Shown here: positions 40,035 through 49,690 of the stretch, one piece after another
Layout of the letters: every line of letters begins with the position of its first letter
Numbering within the stretch: the stretch's first letter is position 1
Assembly: GCF_001945445.1 (NCBI RefSeq)
Contig: NZ_MSXW01000022.1
Location: forward strand, 186,001-250,000
Length of the DNA stretch: 64,000 nucleotides
Direction of reading: 5' to 3'
Source of the DNA: Pseudomonas sp. PA27(2017)
Lineage (GTDB): Bacteria > Pseudomonadota > Gammaproteobacteria > Pseudomonadales > Pseudomonadaceae
The notes under the pieces: generated by a model
The model's database searches: none
The model's input: the letters and a program-made list of their open reading frames with translations, nothing else
What the model was told of the DNA's origin: nothing
Translations under genes and position numbers: made by a program

Positions 40035-40861
40035 GGGCGGCGATGGCAGGCATTGCGATACTCGCCCGGCCCCACGCCATACACCTGCTTGAACTGTCTC
40101 GTCAGGTGGCTTTGGTCGGCGAAGCCCAGTTGCAGCGCCACGCTCAGCGGCGCACAGCCATCACGCAGCAGCGCCCGCGCCTGCTCCAACCGTCGTTGCT
40201 GCAGCCAGGCATGGGGCGGCAGGCCGGTGGCGCGGCGAAACACCCGGGCGAAATGAAACGGCGAGAGATTCACCGCGGCGGCCAGCTCTTCCAGCGATGG
40301 CGGCTCACCCAGGCGCGCGGCCAGCAGCTCCTTGGCCAGGCTCACTGCCCGCGGTTCCAGACCGGCGACGGCTGCTTGCCTGACCCCGGCATGACGCTGG
40401 AACAGCATCAGCAGCGTCTCGCGCCATGCCGTCTGCTGCTGCAACACGCTGGCATCGCTGTCGAGCAGGCGGTGCAACTGGCCGAAGGCCCGGTGCAGTT
40501 CGACGTCCTGCAGCACGCTGGCGGCGAACGACGGCAGGCCGCGGTGCGCCAGGCCCAGCTCGTCGAGCACGCCATTGACCTGGGCTGGCGCCGGGTAGAA
40601 GGCGCGGTACAACCAACCCTGCTCGTGGGCCGACGAGCCGGTGTGCACTTCATCCGGATTGATCAGCACCATGCTGCCGACCGGCGCCAGGTGCTCGGCA
40701 CCGCGATGACGAAAGCGCTGGGCGCCGTGCTCGATCACGGTGAACACGAAACCTTCATGCACGTGCGGGGTGAAGCGCTGCTTGATGTAGCGCGCCTGCA
40801 GCAGCTCCACGCCGGCCAGCGCGGGGCTTTCCCAGAAGCGGATGCGCTCGCCGGTGGGCAT
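40031..40861 (-). CDS. AraC-family transcriptional regulator with cupin sensor
   Basis: 276 residues. The N-terminal AraC-type cupin (about 15-95) contains FTPHVHEGFVFTVIEHG with metal-cupin-like histidines. The C-terminal double HTH (about 170-272) has LEELAAAVNLSPFHFARVFRRATG and FADQSHLTRQFKQVYGVGPGEYR, in parts. It begins three bases after the GNAT gene stop, so the two are one operon. It is similar to regulators found next to LysE/AzlC amino-acid exporters, and azlCD follows downstream. Confidence 0.9.
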   Translation of the reverse strand: MPTGERIRFWESPALAGVELLQARYIKQRFTPHVHEGFVFTVIEHGAQRFRHRGAEHLAPVGSMVLINPDEVHTGSSAHEQGWLYRAFYPAPAQVNGVLDELGLAHRGLPSFAASVLQDVELHRAFGQLHRLLDSDASVLQQQTAWRETLLMLFQRHAGVRQAAVAGLEPRAVSLAKELLAARLGEPPSLEELAAAVNLSPFHFARVFRRATGLPPHAWLQQRRLEQARALLRDGCAPLSVALQLGFADQSHLTRQFKQVYGVGPGEYRNACHRRP

Positions 40862-40864
40862 GGC

Positions 40865-41434
40865 TCACACGCCGAAGCGTGCCTCCAGCCCGGCTTTGAC
40901 CACCGGCCATTCCTGGTCGGTGATGCTGTACAGCACGGTGTCGTCGAGGCGCCCGTCGGCCAGGCGGCGATGATTGCGCAGCAGGCCCTCGCGAACCGCG
41001 CCGAGCTTCTCGATGGCGCGCTGGGAGCGCTGGTTGCTGGCGGCGGTTTTCAGCTGCACGCGAACCATCTGCCAGCTTTCGAAGGCGTGGCGCAGCATCA
41101 GGTACTTGATCATGCTGTTCAGGCCTGTGCCGTGCTGGGCGGCGTCCAGCCAGGTCCAGCCGATCTCCACGGCTGGCAGGGTCGGCATGAAGTCGGCGAA
41201 ACGGGTGGTGCCGACCACCTGATCACCCAGGCGGATCACGAAAGGCAAGGCGCGCTCCTCGCGCTGATCGTGCAGGGCCTGGCGGTACCAGTCCAGACGC
41301 TGGGTGCCGCTCATGTAGAGCAGCTCATCGCGATTGGCTTCGGCCAGGCTGACCAGCGCCGGAATATCGCCATCGAGCAACGGTTCGATGCGCAGGGCAC
41401 CGCGCTGCAGGGTGATCAATTGCGGCTTGAACAT
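40865..41434 (-). CDS. RimJ/RimL-type GNAT N-acetyltransferase
   Basis: 189 residues. GNAT fold with VEIGWTWLDAAQHGTGLN near 90-107 replacing the classical Q-x-x-G-x-G/A acetyl-CoA loop, and VRVQLKTAASNQRSQRAIEKLGAVREG near 125-150, typical of the ribosomal-protein/small-molecule acetyltransferase subgroup. Substrate unknown. First gene of an operon with the AraC regulator (3-base gap). Divergent from the hybrid kinase gene, with promoters in 41435-41649. Confidence 0.88.
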   Translation of the reverse strand: MFKPQLITLQRGALRIEPLLDGDIPALVSLAEANRDELLYMSGTQRLDWYRQALHDQREERALPFVIRLGDQVVGTTRFADFMPTLPAVEIGWTWLDAAQHGTGLNSMIKYLMLRHAFESWQMVRVQLKTAASNQRSQRAIEKLGAVREGLLRNHRRLADGRLDDTVLYSITDQEWPVVKAGLEARFGV

Positions 41435-41649
41435 CGGTTTTCTCCAGGTACAACGCTTGCCAGGCGTGTCAGTTTCTCACCGAATAAACGGTCTGTCTGC
41501 CAAAAAACGGCAGCGCCCAGAGTGCCGCAAGCGCACGGTGGTGCCCCTGCGACCTTGGTCGCGCCTGACGCTGCGAAGCTTTGCTGCGACACTACGCAGG
41601 CGTGCCAAGGTACGCTCGCACCATCGCCCTTCTGTTTCGTGGAGTCTGC

Positions 41650-44600
41650 ATGTCGCTGTCCAGTTGGCTTATCGCTGCAGTCGCCCTGCTCTACATGGCC
41701 GTGCTGTTCGCCATCGCCTTCTACGGTGACCGCCGCCGCAAGCCACTGCCGCCGAAAGTTCGCGCCTGGGTCTACTCGCTGTCGCTGGCGGTGTACTGCA
41801 CCAGCTGGACCTTCTTCGGCGCCGTCGGCCAGGCGGCCGAACAACTGTGGTCGTTCCTGCCTATCTACCTGGGGCCGATGCTGCTTCTGCTGTTCGCCCC
41901 CTGGGTGATCGAGAAGATGGTGCTGATCAGCAAGCAGGAAAACATCACCTCGATCGCCGACTTCATCGCCGCGCGCTACGGCAAGTCGCAGTCCCTGGCC
42001 ATCGTCGTCGCGCTGATCTGCCTGGTCGGCGTGCTGCCCTACATCGCCTTGCAGCTCAAGGGCATCGTGCTCGGCGTGAACCTGCTGATCGGCTCGGAAA
42101 CCGACGCCGACGGCACCCGTGCCCAGGACACCGCGCTGATCGTCTCGGTGATTCTGGCGCTGTTCACCATCCTGTTCGGCACTCGCAACCTGGACGTCAC
42201 CGAGCACCACCGCGGCATGGTACTGGCCATCGCCTTCGAGTCGCTGGTCAAGCTGCTGGCCTTCATCGCCGTTGGCGCCTTCGTCACCTACGGGCTGTTC
42301 AATGGTTTCGGCGACCTGTTCAGCCAGGCGCAGCGCAGCCGCGAGCTCGAGGCGTACTGGGCCGAGGCGGTGAACTGGCCGGCGATGCTGGTGCAGACCG
42401 GTATGGCGATGATCGCCATCGTCTGCCTGCCGCGGCAGTTCCATGTCACCGTGGTGGAGAACACCGACCCCCGTGATCTGCGCCTGGCGCGCTGGGTATT
42501 CCCGCTGTACCTGCTGCTGGCCGCGCTGTTCGTGATTCCCATCGCCCTGGCCGGGCAGATGCTGCTTCCGGGCGGAGTGAGCCCGGACTCCTTCGTGATC
42601 AGCCTGCCGCTCGCCGAAGCCCACCCGGCGCTGGCCCTGCTGGCCTTCATCGGCGGCGCTTCGGCGGCCACCGGTATGGTGATCGTCGCGTCGGTGGCGC
42701 TGTCGACGATGATCTCCAACGACATGCTGCTGCCCTGGCTGCTGCACCGCAAAAGCACCGAGCGGCCGTTCGAGGCCTTCCGCCACTGGATGCTCACCGC
42801 GCGACGGGTCAGCATCGTCCTGATCCTTCTGCTGGCCTATGTGTGCTATCGGCTGCTTGGCACCAACGCCAGCCTGGCGACCATCGGGCAAATCTCCTTC
42901 GCCGCCATCGGCCAACTGGCGCCGGCGATGTTCGGCGCCCTGGTGTGGAAGCAGGCCAACCGCCGCGGCGTGTTCGCCGGGTTGATCACCGGCGCGGCGC
43001 TGTGGATCTACACCCTGGTGCTGCCGGTACTGGCCCGCGGCCTGGGTTGGCCACTGGATATCTTCCCCGGCCTGCGCACCCTGCTCTACGCGCCGATCGG
43101 CTTCGAGGTCGACGCCCTGACCCGCGGCGTGGTGCTGTCGCTGGCCGGCAACCTGACGCTGTTCGCCTGGGTATCCTTCTTCTCGCGCACCCGGGTGTCC
43201 GAGCACTGGCAGGCCGGGCGCTTCGTCAACCACGACTTCGGCAACAAACAGAGCGGCCGCGGCGCCCTGGCGGTGCAGGTCAACGACCTGCTGCTGCTCG
43301 CCGGCCGTTTCGTCGGCGAAGAGCGCGCGCAGGAGAGCTTCAGTCACTTCGCCCGCCGCCAGGGCAAGGCCTTCAACTCGGCGCAGCCGGCCAACAGCGA
43401 ATGGATCGCCCACACCGAGCGCCTGCTCGCCGGCGTGCTCGGCGCCTCCTCGACCCGCGCAGTGGTCAAGGCGGCTATCGAAGGCCGCGACATGCAGGTC
43501 GAGGATGTGGTGCGCATCGTCGACGAAGCCAGCGAGGTGCTGCAGTTCAACCGCGCCCTGCTGCAGGGCGCCATCGAGAACATCAGCCAGGGCATCAGCG
43601 TGGTCGACCAGTCCCTGCGTCTGGTGGCCTGGAACCAGCGCTACCTGGAAATCTTCGAGTACCCGGACGGGCTGATCTGCGTCGGCCGGCCGATCGCCGA
43701 GATCATCCGCTTCAACGCCGAGCGCGGCATGCTCGGCAGCGCCGACGTCGAGGAGAGCGTCGCCAAGCGCCTGTACTGGATGCGCCAGGGCACCGCCCAC
43801 AGCTACGAGCGGGTGTTTCCCAATGGACGGGTCATCGAGTTGATCGGCAACCCCATGCCCGGCGGCGGTTTCGTCATGAGTTTCACCGACATCACCGAAT
43901 TCCGCGAAGCCGAGCGCGCCCTCAAGGCCGCCAACGAAGGCCTCGAACAGCGCGTCGCCGAACGCACCCATGAACTGTCGCAACTGAACAAGGCGCTGAC
44001 CGCCGCCACTGGCGTGGCCGAAGCGGCCAACGCCTCGAAGACCCGCTTTCTCGCCGCGGTCAGCCATGACCTGATGCAACCGCTGAACGCCGCCCGGCTG
44101 TTCTCCGCCGCCCTCTCCCACCAGGAAGAAGCGCTGCCCCACGAGGCTCAGGAGCTGGTGCGCCACCTGGACAGCTCGCTGCGCTCGGCCGAGGACCTGA
44201 TCAGCGACCTGCTGGACATCTCGCGCCTGGAGAACGGCCGCATCACCCCGGACCGCAATGCCTTCGCCCTCAACAGCCTGTTCGACACCCTGGGCGCCGA
44301 ATTCCGCGTGCTGGCCGCCGAGCATGGCGTGGATTTCCATATGCAGGGCAGCAAACTGCGGGTAGACAGCGACAGCAAGCTGCTGCGCCGCGTGCTGCAG
44401 AACTTCCTCACCAACGCCTTCCGCTATGCCAAGGGCCGTGTGCTGCTCGGCGTGCGCCGCCAGGGTGCGAATCTGCGGCTGGAGGTATGGGATCGCGGCC
44501 CGGGAATTCCCGAGGACAAACGGCAGACCATCTTCGAAGAATTCAAACGCCTGGACAGCCACCAGACCCGCGCCGAAAAAGGTCTGGGCCTGGGCCTCGC

Positions 44601-45126
44601 GATCGCCGACGGGCTGTGCCGCGTGCTCGGCCACAGCCTGGAAGTGCGTTCCTGGCCCGGCAAGGGCAGCGTGTTCAGCGTCACCGTGCCGATCGCTCGC
44701 CACCAGGCGCCAGCGGCCCAGCGGGCGCGGCCGGAAAGCAGCGGCCAACTGCTCACCGGCACCCAGGTGCTGTGCATCGACAACGAGGAAAGCATTCTTA
44801 CCGGCATGCACAGCCTGCTTTCGCGCTGGGGCTGCCAGGTCTGGTCGGCGCGCACTCGCGCCGAATGCGAGCAACTGCTCGACGAGGACGTACGCCCGCA
44901 CCTGGCCCTGGTCGACTATCACCTGGACGAAGGCGACACCGGCACCGAGCTGATGGCCTGGCTGCGCACTCGCCTGGGCGAACCGGTGCCCGGCGTGGTG
45001 ATCAGCGCCGACGGCCGCCCCGAACTGATCGCCCAGGTGCACGCTGCGGGCCTGGATTTCCTACCCAAGCCGGTGAAGCCAGCGGCGCTGCGGGCGTTGA
45101 TCAGCCGGCATTTGCCGTTACAGTAG
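41650..45126 (+). CDS. Transporter-linked hybrid histidine kinase/response regulator (CbrA-like N-terminus)
   Basis: 1158 residues from the ATG at 41650 (GTGGAG upstream; the longer frame has no site). Residues 1-530 are a sodium:solute symporter domain with about 13 helices (SLAVYCTSWTFFGAVGQAAEQLW, in parts). A PAS-like region follows at about 630-770, then a coiled-coil and HisKA with phospho-acceptor His806 (AAVSHDLMQPLN), HATPase with GLGLGLAIADGLC near 978, and a receiver domain with Asp1089 (LALVDYHLD). The layout is CbrA plus a C-terminal receiver. It probably senses a transported nutrient. No separate response regulator gene is adjacent. Confidence 0.93.
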   Translation: MSLSSWLIAAVALLYMAVLFAIAFYGDRRRKPLPPKVRAWVYSLSLAVYCTSWTFFGAVGQAAEQLWSFLPIYLGPMLLLLFAPWVIEKMVLISKQENITSIADFIAARYGKSQSLAIVVALICLVGVLPYIALQLKGIVLGVNLLIGSETDADGTRAQDTALIVSVILALFTILFGTRNLDVTEHHRGMVLAIAFESLVKLLAFIAVGAFVTYGLFNGFGDLFSQAQRSRELEAYWAEAVNWPAMLVQTGMAMIAIVCLPRQFHVTVVENTDPRDLRLARWVFPLYLLLAALFVIPIALAGQMLLPGGVSPDSFVISLPLAEAHPALALLAFIGGASAATGMVIVASVALSTMISNDMLLPWLLHRKSTERPFEAFRHWMLTARRVSIVLILLLAYVCYRLLGTNASLATIGQISFAAIGQLAPAMFGALVWKQANRRGVFAGLITGAALWIYTLVLPVLARGLGWPLDIFPGLRTLLYAPIGFEVDALTRGVVLSLAGNLTLFAWVSFFSRTRVSEHWQAGRFVNHDFGNKQSGRGALAVQVNDLLLLAGRFVGEERAQESFSHFARRQGKAFNSAQPANSEWIAHTERLLAGVLGASSTRAVVKAAIEGRDMQVEDVVRIVDEASEVLQFNRALLQGAIENISQGISVVDQSLRLVAWNQRYLEIFEYPDGLICVGRPIAEIIRFNAERGMLGSADVEESVAKRLYWMRQGTAHSYERVFPNGRVIELIGNPMPGGGFVMSFTDITEFREAERALKAANEGLEQRVAERTHELSQLNKALTAATGVAEAANASKTRFLAAVSHDLMQPLNAARLFSAALSHQEEALPHEAQELVRHLDSSLRSAEDLISDLLDISRLENGRITPDRNAFALNSLFDTLGAEFRVLAAEHGVDFHMQGSKLRVDSDSKLLRRVLQNFLTNAFRYAKGRVLLGVRRQGANLRLEVWDRGPGIPEDKRQTIFEEFKRLDSHQTRAEKGLGLGLAIADGLCRVLGHSLEVRSWPGKGSVFSVTVPIARHQAPAAQRARPESSGQLLTGTQVLCIDNEESILTGMHSLLSRWGCQVWSARTRAECEQLLDEDVRPHLALVDYHLDEGDTGTELMAWLRTRLGEPVPGVVISADGRPELIAQVHAAGLDFLPKPVKPAALRALISRHLPLQ

Positions 45127-45203
45127 AGCAGCCGGATAGCGATGCACTAACGGTGGGAACAGACGGGGCGCCCGCGTCCATCGAGCTCGTAGCCGGATCT
45201 TGC

Positions 45204-45237
45204 AAAGCCGCGCATTTCCTGCGAAAAACGCGGCTTT
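45204..45237 (+). terminator. Hairpin terminator after the hybrid kinase
   Basis: AAAGCCGCG (45204-45212) and CGCGGCTTT (45229-45237), perfect 9-bp stem with a 16-base loop and short T-run, 77 bases after the kinase stop. It lies only 22 bases before the FKBP start, so it may also act on that leader. Confidence 0.6.
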
Positions 45238-45259
45238 CTGCACTCTCGGAACCCCAGCA

Positions 45260-45598
45260 ATGAGCGACGAACTCCGTATCGAAGATATCCACCCGGGCGA
45301 TGGCAAGGCGGTGGTCAAGGGCGCGCTGATCACCACCCAGTACCGCGGCTGGCTGGAGGACGGCACCGAGTTCGACTCGTCCTATTCGCGCGGCAAGCCG
45401 TTCCAGTGCGTGATCGGCACCGGGCGCGTGATCAAGGGCTGGGACCTGGGCCTGATGGGCATGCAGGTCGGCGGCAAGCGCCGGCTGTTCGTGCCGGCGC
45501 ACCTGGCCTATGGTGAACGCTCGATGGGCGCGATCACGCCGAATTCCAACCTGAGTTTCGAAATCGAGCTGCTGGAAGTGCTGACGCGGGACGACTGA
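45260..45598 (+). CDS. FKBP-type peptidyl-prolyl cis-trans isomerase
   Basis: 112 residues from the ATG at 45260; an upstream in-frame start would lie inside the terminator hairpin and adds no family sequence. A single FKBP domain is present, with YRGWLEDGTEFDSSYSRGKP near 31-50, VIKGWDLGLMGMQVGGKRRLFVP near 58-80 and YGERSMGAITPNSNLSFEIELL near 86-107, covering the active-site aromatic residues. Cytoplasmic, with no signal peptide. It catalyses prolyl bond isomerisation in folding. Convergent with the polygalacturonase gene 19 bases away. Confidence 0.93.
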   Translation: MSDELRIEDIHPGDGKAVVKGALITTQYRGWLEDGTEFDSSYSRGKPFQCVIGTGRVIKGWDLGLMGMQVGGKRRLFVPAHLAYGERSMGAITPNSNLSFEIELLEVLTRDD

Positions 45599-45617
45599 AG
45601 CGCCCCGCGCCCGCGTT

Positions 45618-47444
45618 TTATCGCCTGGGTTGCGGCTCGACCCGGTCGAAGCGCAGGCCCTCGCTGCCCTTGATGTTCCAGGCTTCGCCCTGGGTGCCGA
45701 CGAAGCTGACGTCGGTGAAGCTCGAGTCGCGCAGACCGTCGATCTGCGCGCCCGCCCCGCCCTTGAAGCGCACCTGCTCGAAGGCGACGTTCTCATGGAA
45801 GGCGTCGTGGGCGCTGTCGCCCTTGACCTGAATCGCCGCGCCGGCGGCACCCTCCACCGTCACGTTGCTCACGCGGATATCACGAAACTGCCCCGGCACG
45901 GCCGAGCGCTCGTAGTCGAGGATGGCGTTGGGGTCGTGGTAATCCAGGGTCATGATCACCCCCTGCTTGACCGGGTTGCGGATCGCCGAGTCGCGGAAGG
46001 TGACGTTGCGCGCGCCGCCGCCCATGAAGTTGGTGCTCTTCATGCGCAGGCCGGTGTCGGTACCGTCGGACACGTTGTCTTCGGCGAGAATGTTCTGGAT
46101 CCAGCCACCGGTATGGCTGCCGGCGACCACCATGCCGTGGCCGCGGCGGAAGAAGTTGTTGAAGATCCAGGCATCTTCCTGGGGCGGCTGCTTGGTGGCG
46201 CCAGCGCCGGTGCCAGACGCGAAGTTGACGCAATCGTCGCCCGTGTCGAAAAAGTTGTTGAAGACCATCGCGCCCTTGCTGTTGGCGAACTCGATGCCAT
46301 CGCCGTTGTTGGCGTCGTAGGTCTTGTGCACGGTACCCGCCATCACCACGTTCTCGGTCTCCAGGTTCATGATTCCGTGGTAGGCCGGATTGAGCACGGT
46401 GAAGCCGCCGTAGAACACGTTCTTTACGTTGCGCAGGGTCATCAGTGAAGAGCGCATCTGCCCGTAGGCGTCCTTGACGATGATGCCACGCGCCACCGCC
46501 TTTTCGACCTGATCCCTGGCCAGGATGCCGTCCTCCCTGTAGCGGGTATTGTCACTGGCCCGGTAGAACGGCAGCGGCTTGCCGAGCTCGTCCTGGCTGT
46601 CGTCGTTGCGCTTCCAGCCGTTGCCGTCGATGGTGCCCTTGCCGACGATGCGGATGTTCTCGAACGACTGGTGCTGGCGCGGATCGCGCGGCAGCGCGTT
46701 GATCAGCGACGCCGGGCGCACCATGGTCGAATACGGGTACTGGATGTAACCCTGCAGCGGGTAATCCTCGCTGCGCTCGGAGCCCAGCAGCGTGGCGCCC
46801 TCGGCGATTTCCAGGGTCATGTTGCTTTTCAGGTACAGCGCACCGGTCTTGAACACCCCGGCAGGAATCAGCACCTTGCAGTTCGATGAACAGAGATCGA
46901 TGGTCTTCTGGATGGCCGCGGTATTGAGCGTCTTGCCATCGCCCTTGGCGCCCTGGGCCTCGATGTTGAACACCTCGGGAACCGCCGTGGTGCGCTGCAT
47001 CAGCACCGGGCTGTCGGCCGACTCGCGGCCCTTGGCATCCACCGAGCGCACAGTGAAGCGATATTGCGTCTCCGGCTTCAGGCCGTCGACGGTGTAGTTA
47101 TGGAAGGCGATGCGATGGTGGAAATTGGCCGTGTCGGCCGCGTAGAACTGGTCGATAAAGGGCTTGGCCGGTGAATGCTGGTCGTTATTGGCATTGGCGC
47201 CGCCCAGCTTTTCACCATCCATGTACACGTGATAGTCGACGATGTCAGCGGCATCTTGCGGTTTCTCCCAGACCAGAATGATCTGGCGGTCGTCATAGGC
47301 CAGAGTCGGCACCTGGATGTTCGGCGGCGCCTCCAGCGCCAGGGCGGCACTACTGGCCAACAAAATCAGAGGTATGACAACGCACTTTGATCGATGAGAT
47401 TTAGTTAGAGAAACAGGCGTAAAAAGGCGCTTGATGAGCGGCAT
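45618..47444 (-). CDS. pehX: Secreted exopolygalacturonase with N-terminal fibronectin III domain (GH28, PehX-like)
   Basis: 608 residues from the ATG at 47444 (AAGGAC site); an earlier in-frame Met lacks one. A basic n-region and hydrophobic VVIPLILLASSAALALE give a signal peptide ending near residue 37. A fibronectin III domain (about 40-135, YRFTVRSVDAKGRES) precedes a right-handed beta-helix with all GH28 motifs: NNGDGIEF near 377-384, FDTGDDC near 398-404, GHGM near 434 and RMKS near 467. Dickeya PehX and a Yersinia enzyme of about 602-607 residues share this layout. It releases galacturonate units from pectin fragments. No other pectin gene is near. Confidence 0.9.
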   Translation of the reverse strand: MPLIKRLFTPVSLTKSHRSKCVVIPLILLASSAALALEAPPNIQVPTLAYDDRQIILVWEKPQDAADIVDYHVYMDGEKLGGANANNDQHSPAKPFIDQFYAADTANFHHRIAFHNYTVDGLKPETQYRFTVRSVDAKGRESADSPVLMQRTTAVPEVFNIEAQGAKGDGKTLNTAAIQKTIDLCSSNCKVLIPAGVFKTGALYLKSNMTLEIAEGATLLGSERSEDYPLQGYIQYPYSTMVRPASLINALPRDPRQHQSFENIRIVGKGTIDGNGWKRNDDSQDELGKPLPFYRASDNTRYREDGILARDQVEKAVARGIIVKDAYGQMRSSLMTLRNVKNVFYGGFTVLNPAYHGIMNLETENVVMAGTVHKTYDANNGDGIEFANSKGAMVFNNFFDTGDDCVNFASGTGAGATKQPPQEDAWIFNNFFRRGHGMVVAGSHTGGWIQNILAEDNVSDGTDTGLRMKSTNFMGGGARNVTFRDSAIRNPVKQGVIMTLDYHDPNAILDYERSAVPGQFRDIRVSNVTVEGAAGAAIQVKGDSAHDAFHENVAFEQVRFKGGAGAQIDGLRDSSFTDVSFVGTQGEAWNIKGSEGLRFDRVEPQPRR

Positions 47445-47626
47445 GATTATTGTCCTTGTTATGGCCAATCCATTGAATAACCTGAAGATACCGAGGCAAT
47501 TTGCCAGGCGGTCGACAGCGCAATCGTCACACTCCCAAGAAGTATGACAACCGACAAGATAGACGAGATCTGGGCTGCGTCCAGCCCTGGCGTCACGCCA
47601 CCGCTCGAATGCGGGAGGGAAAAGGA

Positions 47627-49114
47627 TCAGTCGTCCAGCGGCTCATCCAGCGGCAGCCCGGCTGCACGTTCGAGCAGCTCGGGAGGCAGGCTCTTGCTGG
47701 CCCGGGCGCCGAGCAGCTTGAGGTTTTCAGCGCGACTGATGAGGTTGCCGCGGCCGTCGACCAGCTTGTTGCGCGCGCCGGAATAGGCCTTGTCGAGCTG
47801 CTGCAGGCGCATGCCGACTTCGTCCAGATCCTGAATGAAGGCCACGAACTTGTCGTACAGCGCCCCTGCCCGCTCGGCAATTTCCCGAGCGTTCTGGCTC
47901 TGCCGTTCCTGGCGCCACAGGCTGTCGATCACCCGCAGGGTCGCCAGCAGCGTGGTCGGGCTGACGATCACGATGTGCTGGTCGAAGGCTTCCTGGAACA
48001 GCCCAGGATCAGCCTGCAGAGCCGCTGCGAATGCGGCCTCGATCGGCACGAAAAGCAGAACGAAATCCAGGCTGTGCAGCCCGTCGAGGTGCTGGTAATC
48101 CTTGAGCGACAGGCCCTTGAGGTGGCTGCGCAGCGATAGTACGTGCTGTTTCAGCGCCACCTGCCGCACCGTTTCCTCGCTGGCCGACACATACTGCTGA
48201 TAAGCGGTGAGGCTGACCTTGGCATCGACCACCACCTGCTTGTCGCCTGGCAGCTGGATCAGCACGTCCGGCTGGAAACGCTCGCCCTCGGCACTCTTCA
48301 GGCTGACCTGGGTGTGGTACTCACGGCCCTTCTGCAGGCCGGCATGTTCGAGCACGCGTTCGAGCACTAGCTCACCCCAGTTGCCCTGGGTCTTCTGGCC
48401 CTTGAGTGCCTGGGTGAGGTTCATCGCCTCCTCGCTCAGACGCTGATTGAGCCCCTGCAGGCGCTCCAGTTCCTTGCCCAGAGAAAAGCGCTCGCGCGCC
48501 TCCTGCTGGTAGCTCTCCTCGACGCGCTTCTCGAAGGCCTGGATGCGTTCCTTGAGCGGGTCGAGCAATTGCCCCAGGCGCTGCTGGCTGGTTTCCGAGA
48601 AACGTTGCTCGCGCTCGTCGAAGATCTTGCCGGCCAACTCGGCGAACTGCGCACGCAAGGCATCACGGGCGCCTTGCAGATCCTCCAGGCGCTGCTGGTG
48701 GTTTTCCTGCTGTTCGTGCAGTTCGGCCGCCAGCCCGGCCCGCTCGCTGTCCAGACGACGCAGCTCGGTTTCCTGGCGCTCGCGCAGGGTCTGCGCGCCC
48801 TTGAGCTGCTCACGGGCCAGTTGCAGATCGTTCTGCAGCAAGTGGGTTTCGCGGCGCAGGGCGGCCAGTTCGGCCTGCTGATCAGCCTTGATTTCGAGAA
48901 TCTCGGCAAGCTCGTCGCGGCAATTGTCCAACTGCGCACTGAGGCCGGCCTGGGTCAGCTGCGCCGCATTCATGCGCTCTTGGGCCAGCCCCGACTGCAG
49001 GCGCATGTCCTCGGCCTGTCGCAAGGCGGCGGCCATGCGCAACCACAACGCAGCGGCGGCCAGCAGCGCGCCGGCCAGAAAAGCCGGCAACAGGGTCAGG
49101 AGATCGAAAGGCAT
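47627..49114 (-). CDS. rmuC: DNA recombination protein RmuC
   Basis: 495 residues. An N-terminal membrane anchor (LLPAFLAGALLAAAALWL, about 7-24) is followed by a long coiled coil (about 30-200, rich in Gln/Glu/Leu), and the RmuC nuclease-like domain at about 240-440 has LIQLPGDKQVVVDAKVSLTAYQQY and DFVLLFVPIEAAFAAAL. It limits inversion at short inverted repeats. The length fits the family. It is followed upstream (minus direction) by the Sel1 gene 73 bases away; 47445-47626 holds only a short leader. Confidence 0.95.
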   Translation of the reverse strand: MPFDLLTLLPAFLAGALLAAAALWLRMAAALRQAEDMRLQSGLAQERMNAAQLTQAGLSAQLDNCRDELAEILEIKADQQAELAALRRETHLLQNDLQLAREQLKGAQTLRERQETELRRLDSERAGLAAELHEQQENHQQRLEDLQGARDALRAQFAELAGKIFDEREQRFSETSQQRLGQLLDPLKERIQAFEKRVEESYQQEARERFSLGKELERLQGLNQRLSEEAMNLTQALKGQKTQGNWGELVLERVLEHAGLQKGREYHTQVSLKSAEGERFQPDVLIQLPGDKQVVVDAKVSLTAYQQYVSASEETVRQVALKQHVLSLRSHLKGLSLKDYQHLDGLHSLDFVLLFVPIEAAFAAALQADPGLFQEAFDQHIVIVSPTTLLATLRVIDSLWRQERQSQNAREIAERAGALYDKFVAFIQDLDEVGMRLQQLDKAYSGARNKLVDGRGNLISRAENLKLLGARASKSLPPELLERAAGLPLDEPLDD

Positions 49115-49187
49115 AAAGGCATCCAGGCAAGACTGCCGGGCAGTATAACCGCGCGGGCCGCTCGGCAGCGGCTACAACAGGGCTCCT

Positions 49188-49595
49188 CTAAAGAAGCCGC
49201 AACAGATCCCGGGCCTCGTGGTGCCCCTGCAGCGCCGCCAGCTCCAGCCAATGCCTGGCCTGCTCCGGCTCGAGGGTGCGCGGCTGGCAATACAGGCGGC
49301 CCAGTTCCAGCTGGGCATGGCCATCGCCGGCACGCGCCGCCTGACGTAGCAGCTCCAGGCCGATGCGCCGGTCACGGGTATTGCCGCATTCGCGGCAGAG
49401 CATCTGGCCCAGCCGACTTTGCGCCTGCACCACGCCGCGGCGCGCAGGCTGCTTGAGCAGGCGGCCGGCGATGCGTTTCACACTGGGCGCATGGCCAAGG
49501 CGCGGGCTGTCCAGCAGCCAGGCGGCTACACGAACGGGAACCTGGGTACGGACGGGAAGCGTATGAAGTTCACTGCGGGGTAACGCGCGGGGCAT
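49188..49595 (-). CDS. Small Sel1-like repeat protein
   Basis: 135 residues. The C-terminal half has one to two Sel1/TPR-like repeats (RRIGLELLRQAARAGDGHAQLELGRLYCQP; QARHWLELAALQGHHEARDLLRLL, each in parts). The N-terminal half is basic, with LGQMLCRECGNTRDRR providing a CxxC pair. No signal peptide. It may be a small adaptor protein; partners are unknown. The gene is upstream of rmuC on the same strand and divergent from ydbH across a 525-base gap. An in-frame CTG/TTG start cannot be excluded. Confidence 0.75.
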   Translation of the reverse strand: MPRALPRSELHTLPVRTQVPVRVAAWLLDSPRLGHAPSVKRIAGRLLKQPARRGVVQAQSRLGQMLCRECGNTRDRRIGLELLRQAARAGDGHAQLELGRLYCQPRTLEPEQARHWLELAALQGHHEARDLLRLL

Positions 49596-49690
49596 AAGGA
49601 TAAAGCGGGGCTCTTGAACAGGCGCGCCACTCTACTCTTTTTTATTCACAGGTAAAGCCCCGGCCCGCCCCAGAGCGGCTGGAGATGACA

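Noticed and set aside
41416..45042. 1208-codon open frame on the minus strand opposite the hybrid kinase
   Set aside because: Same shadow effect; the sense frame has full SSS, HisKA, HATPase and receiver motifs.
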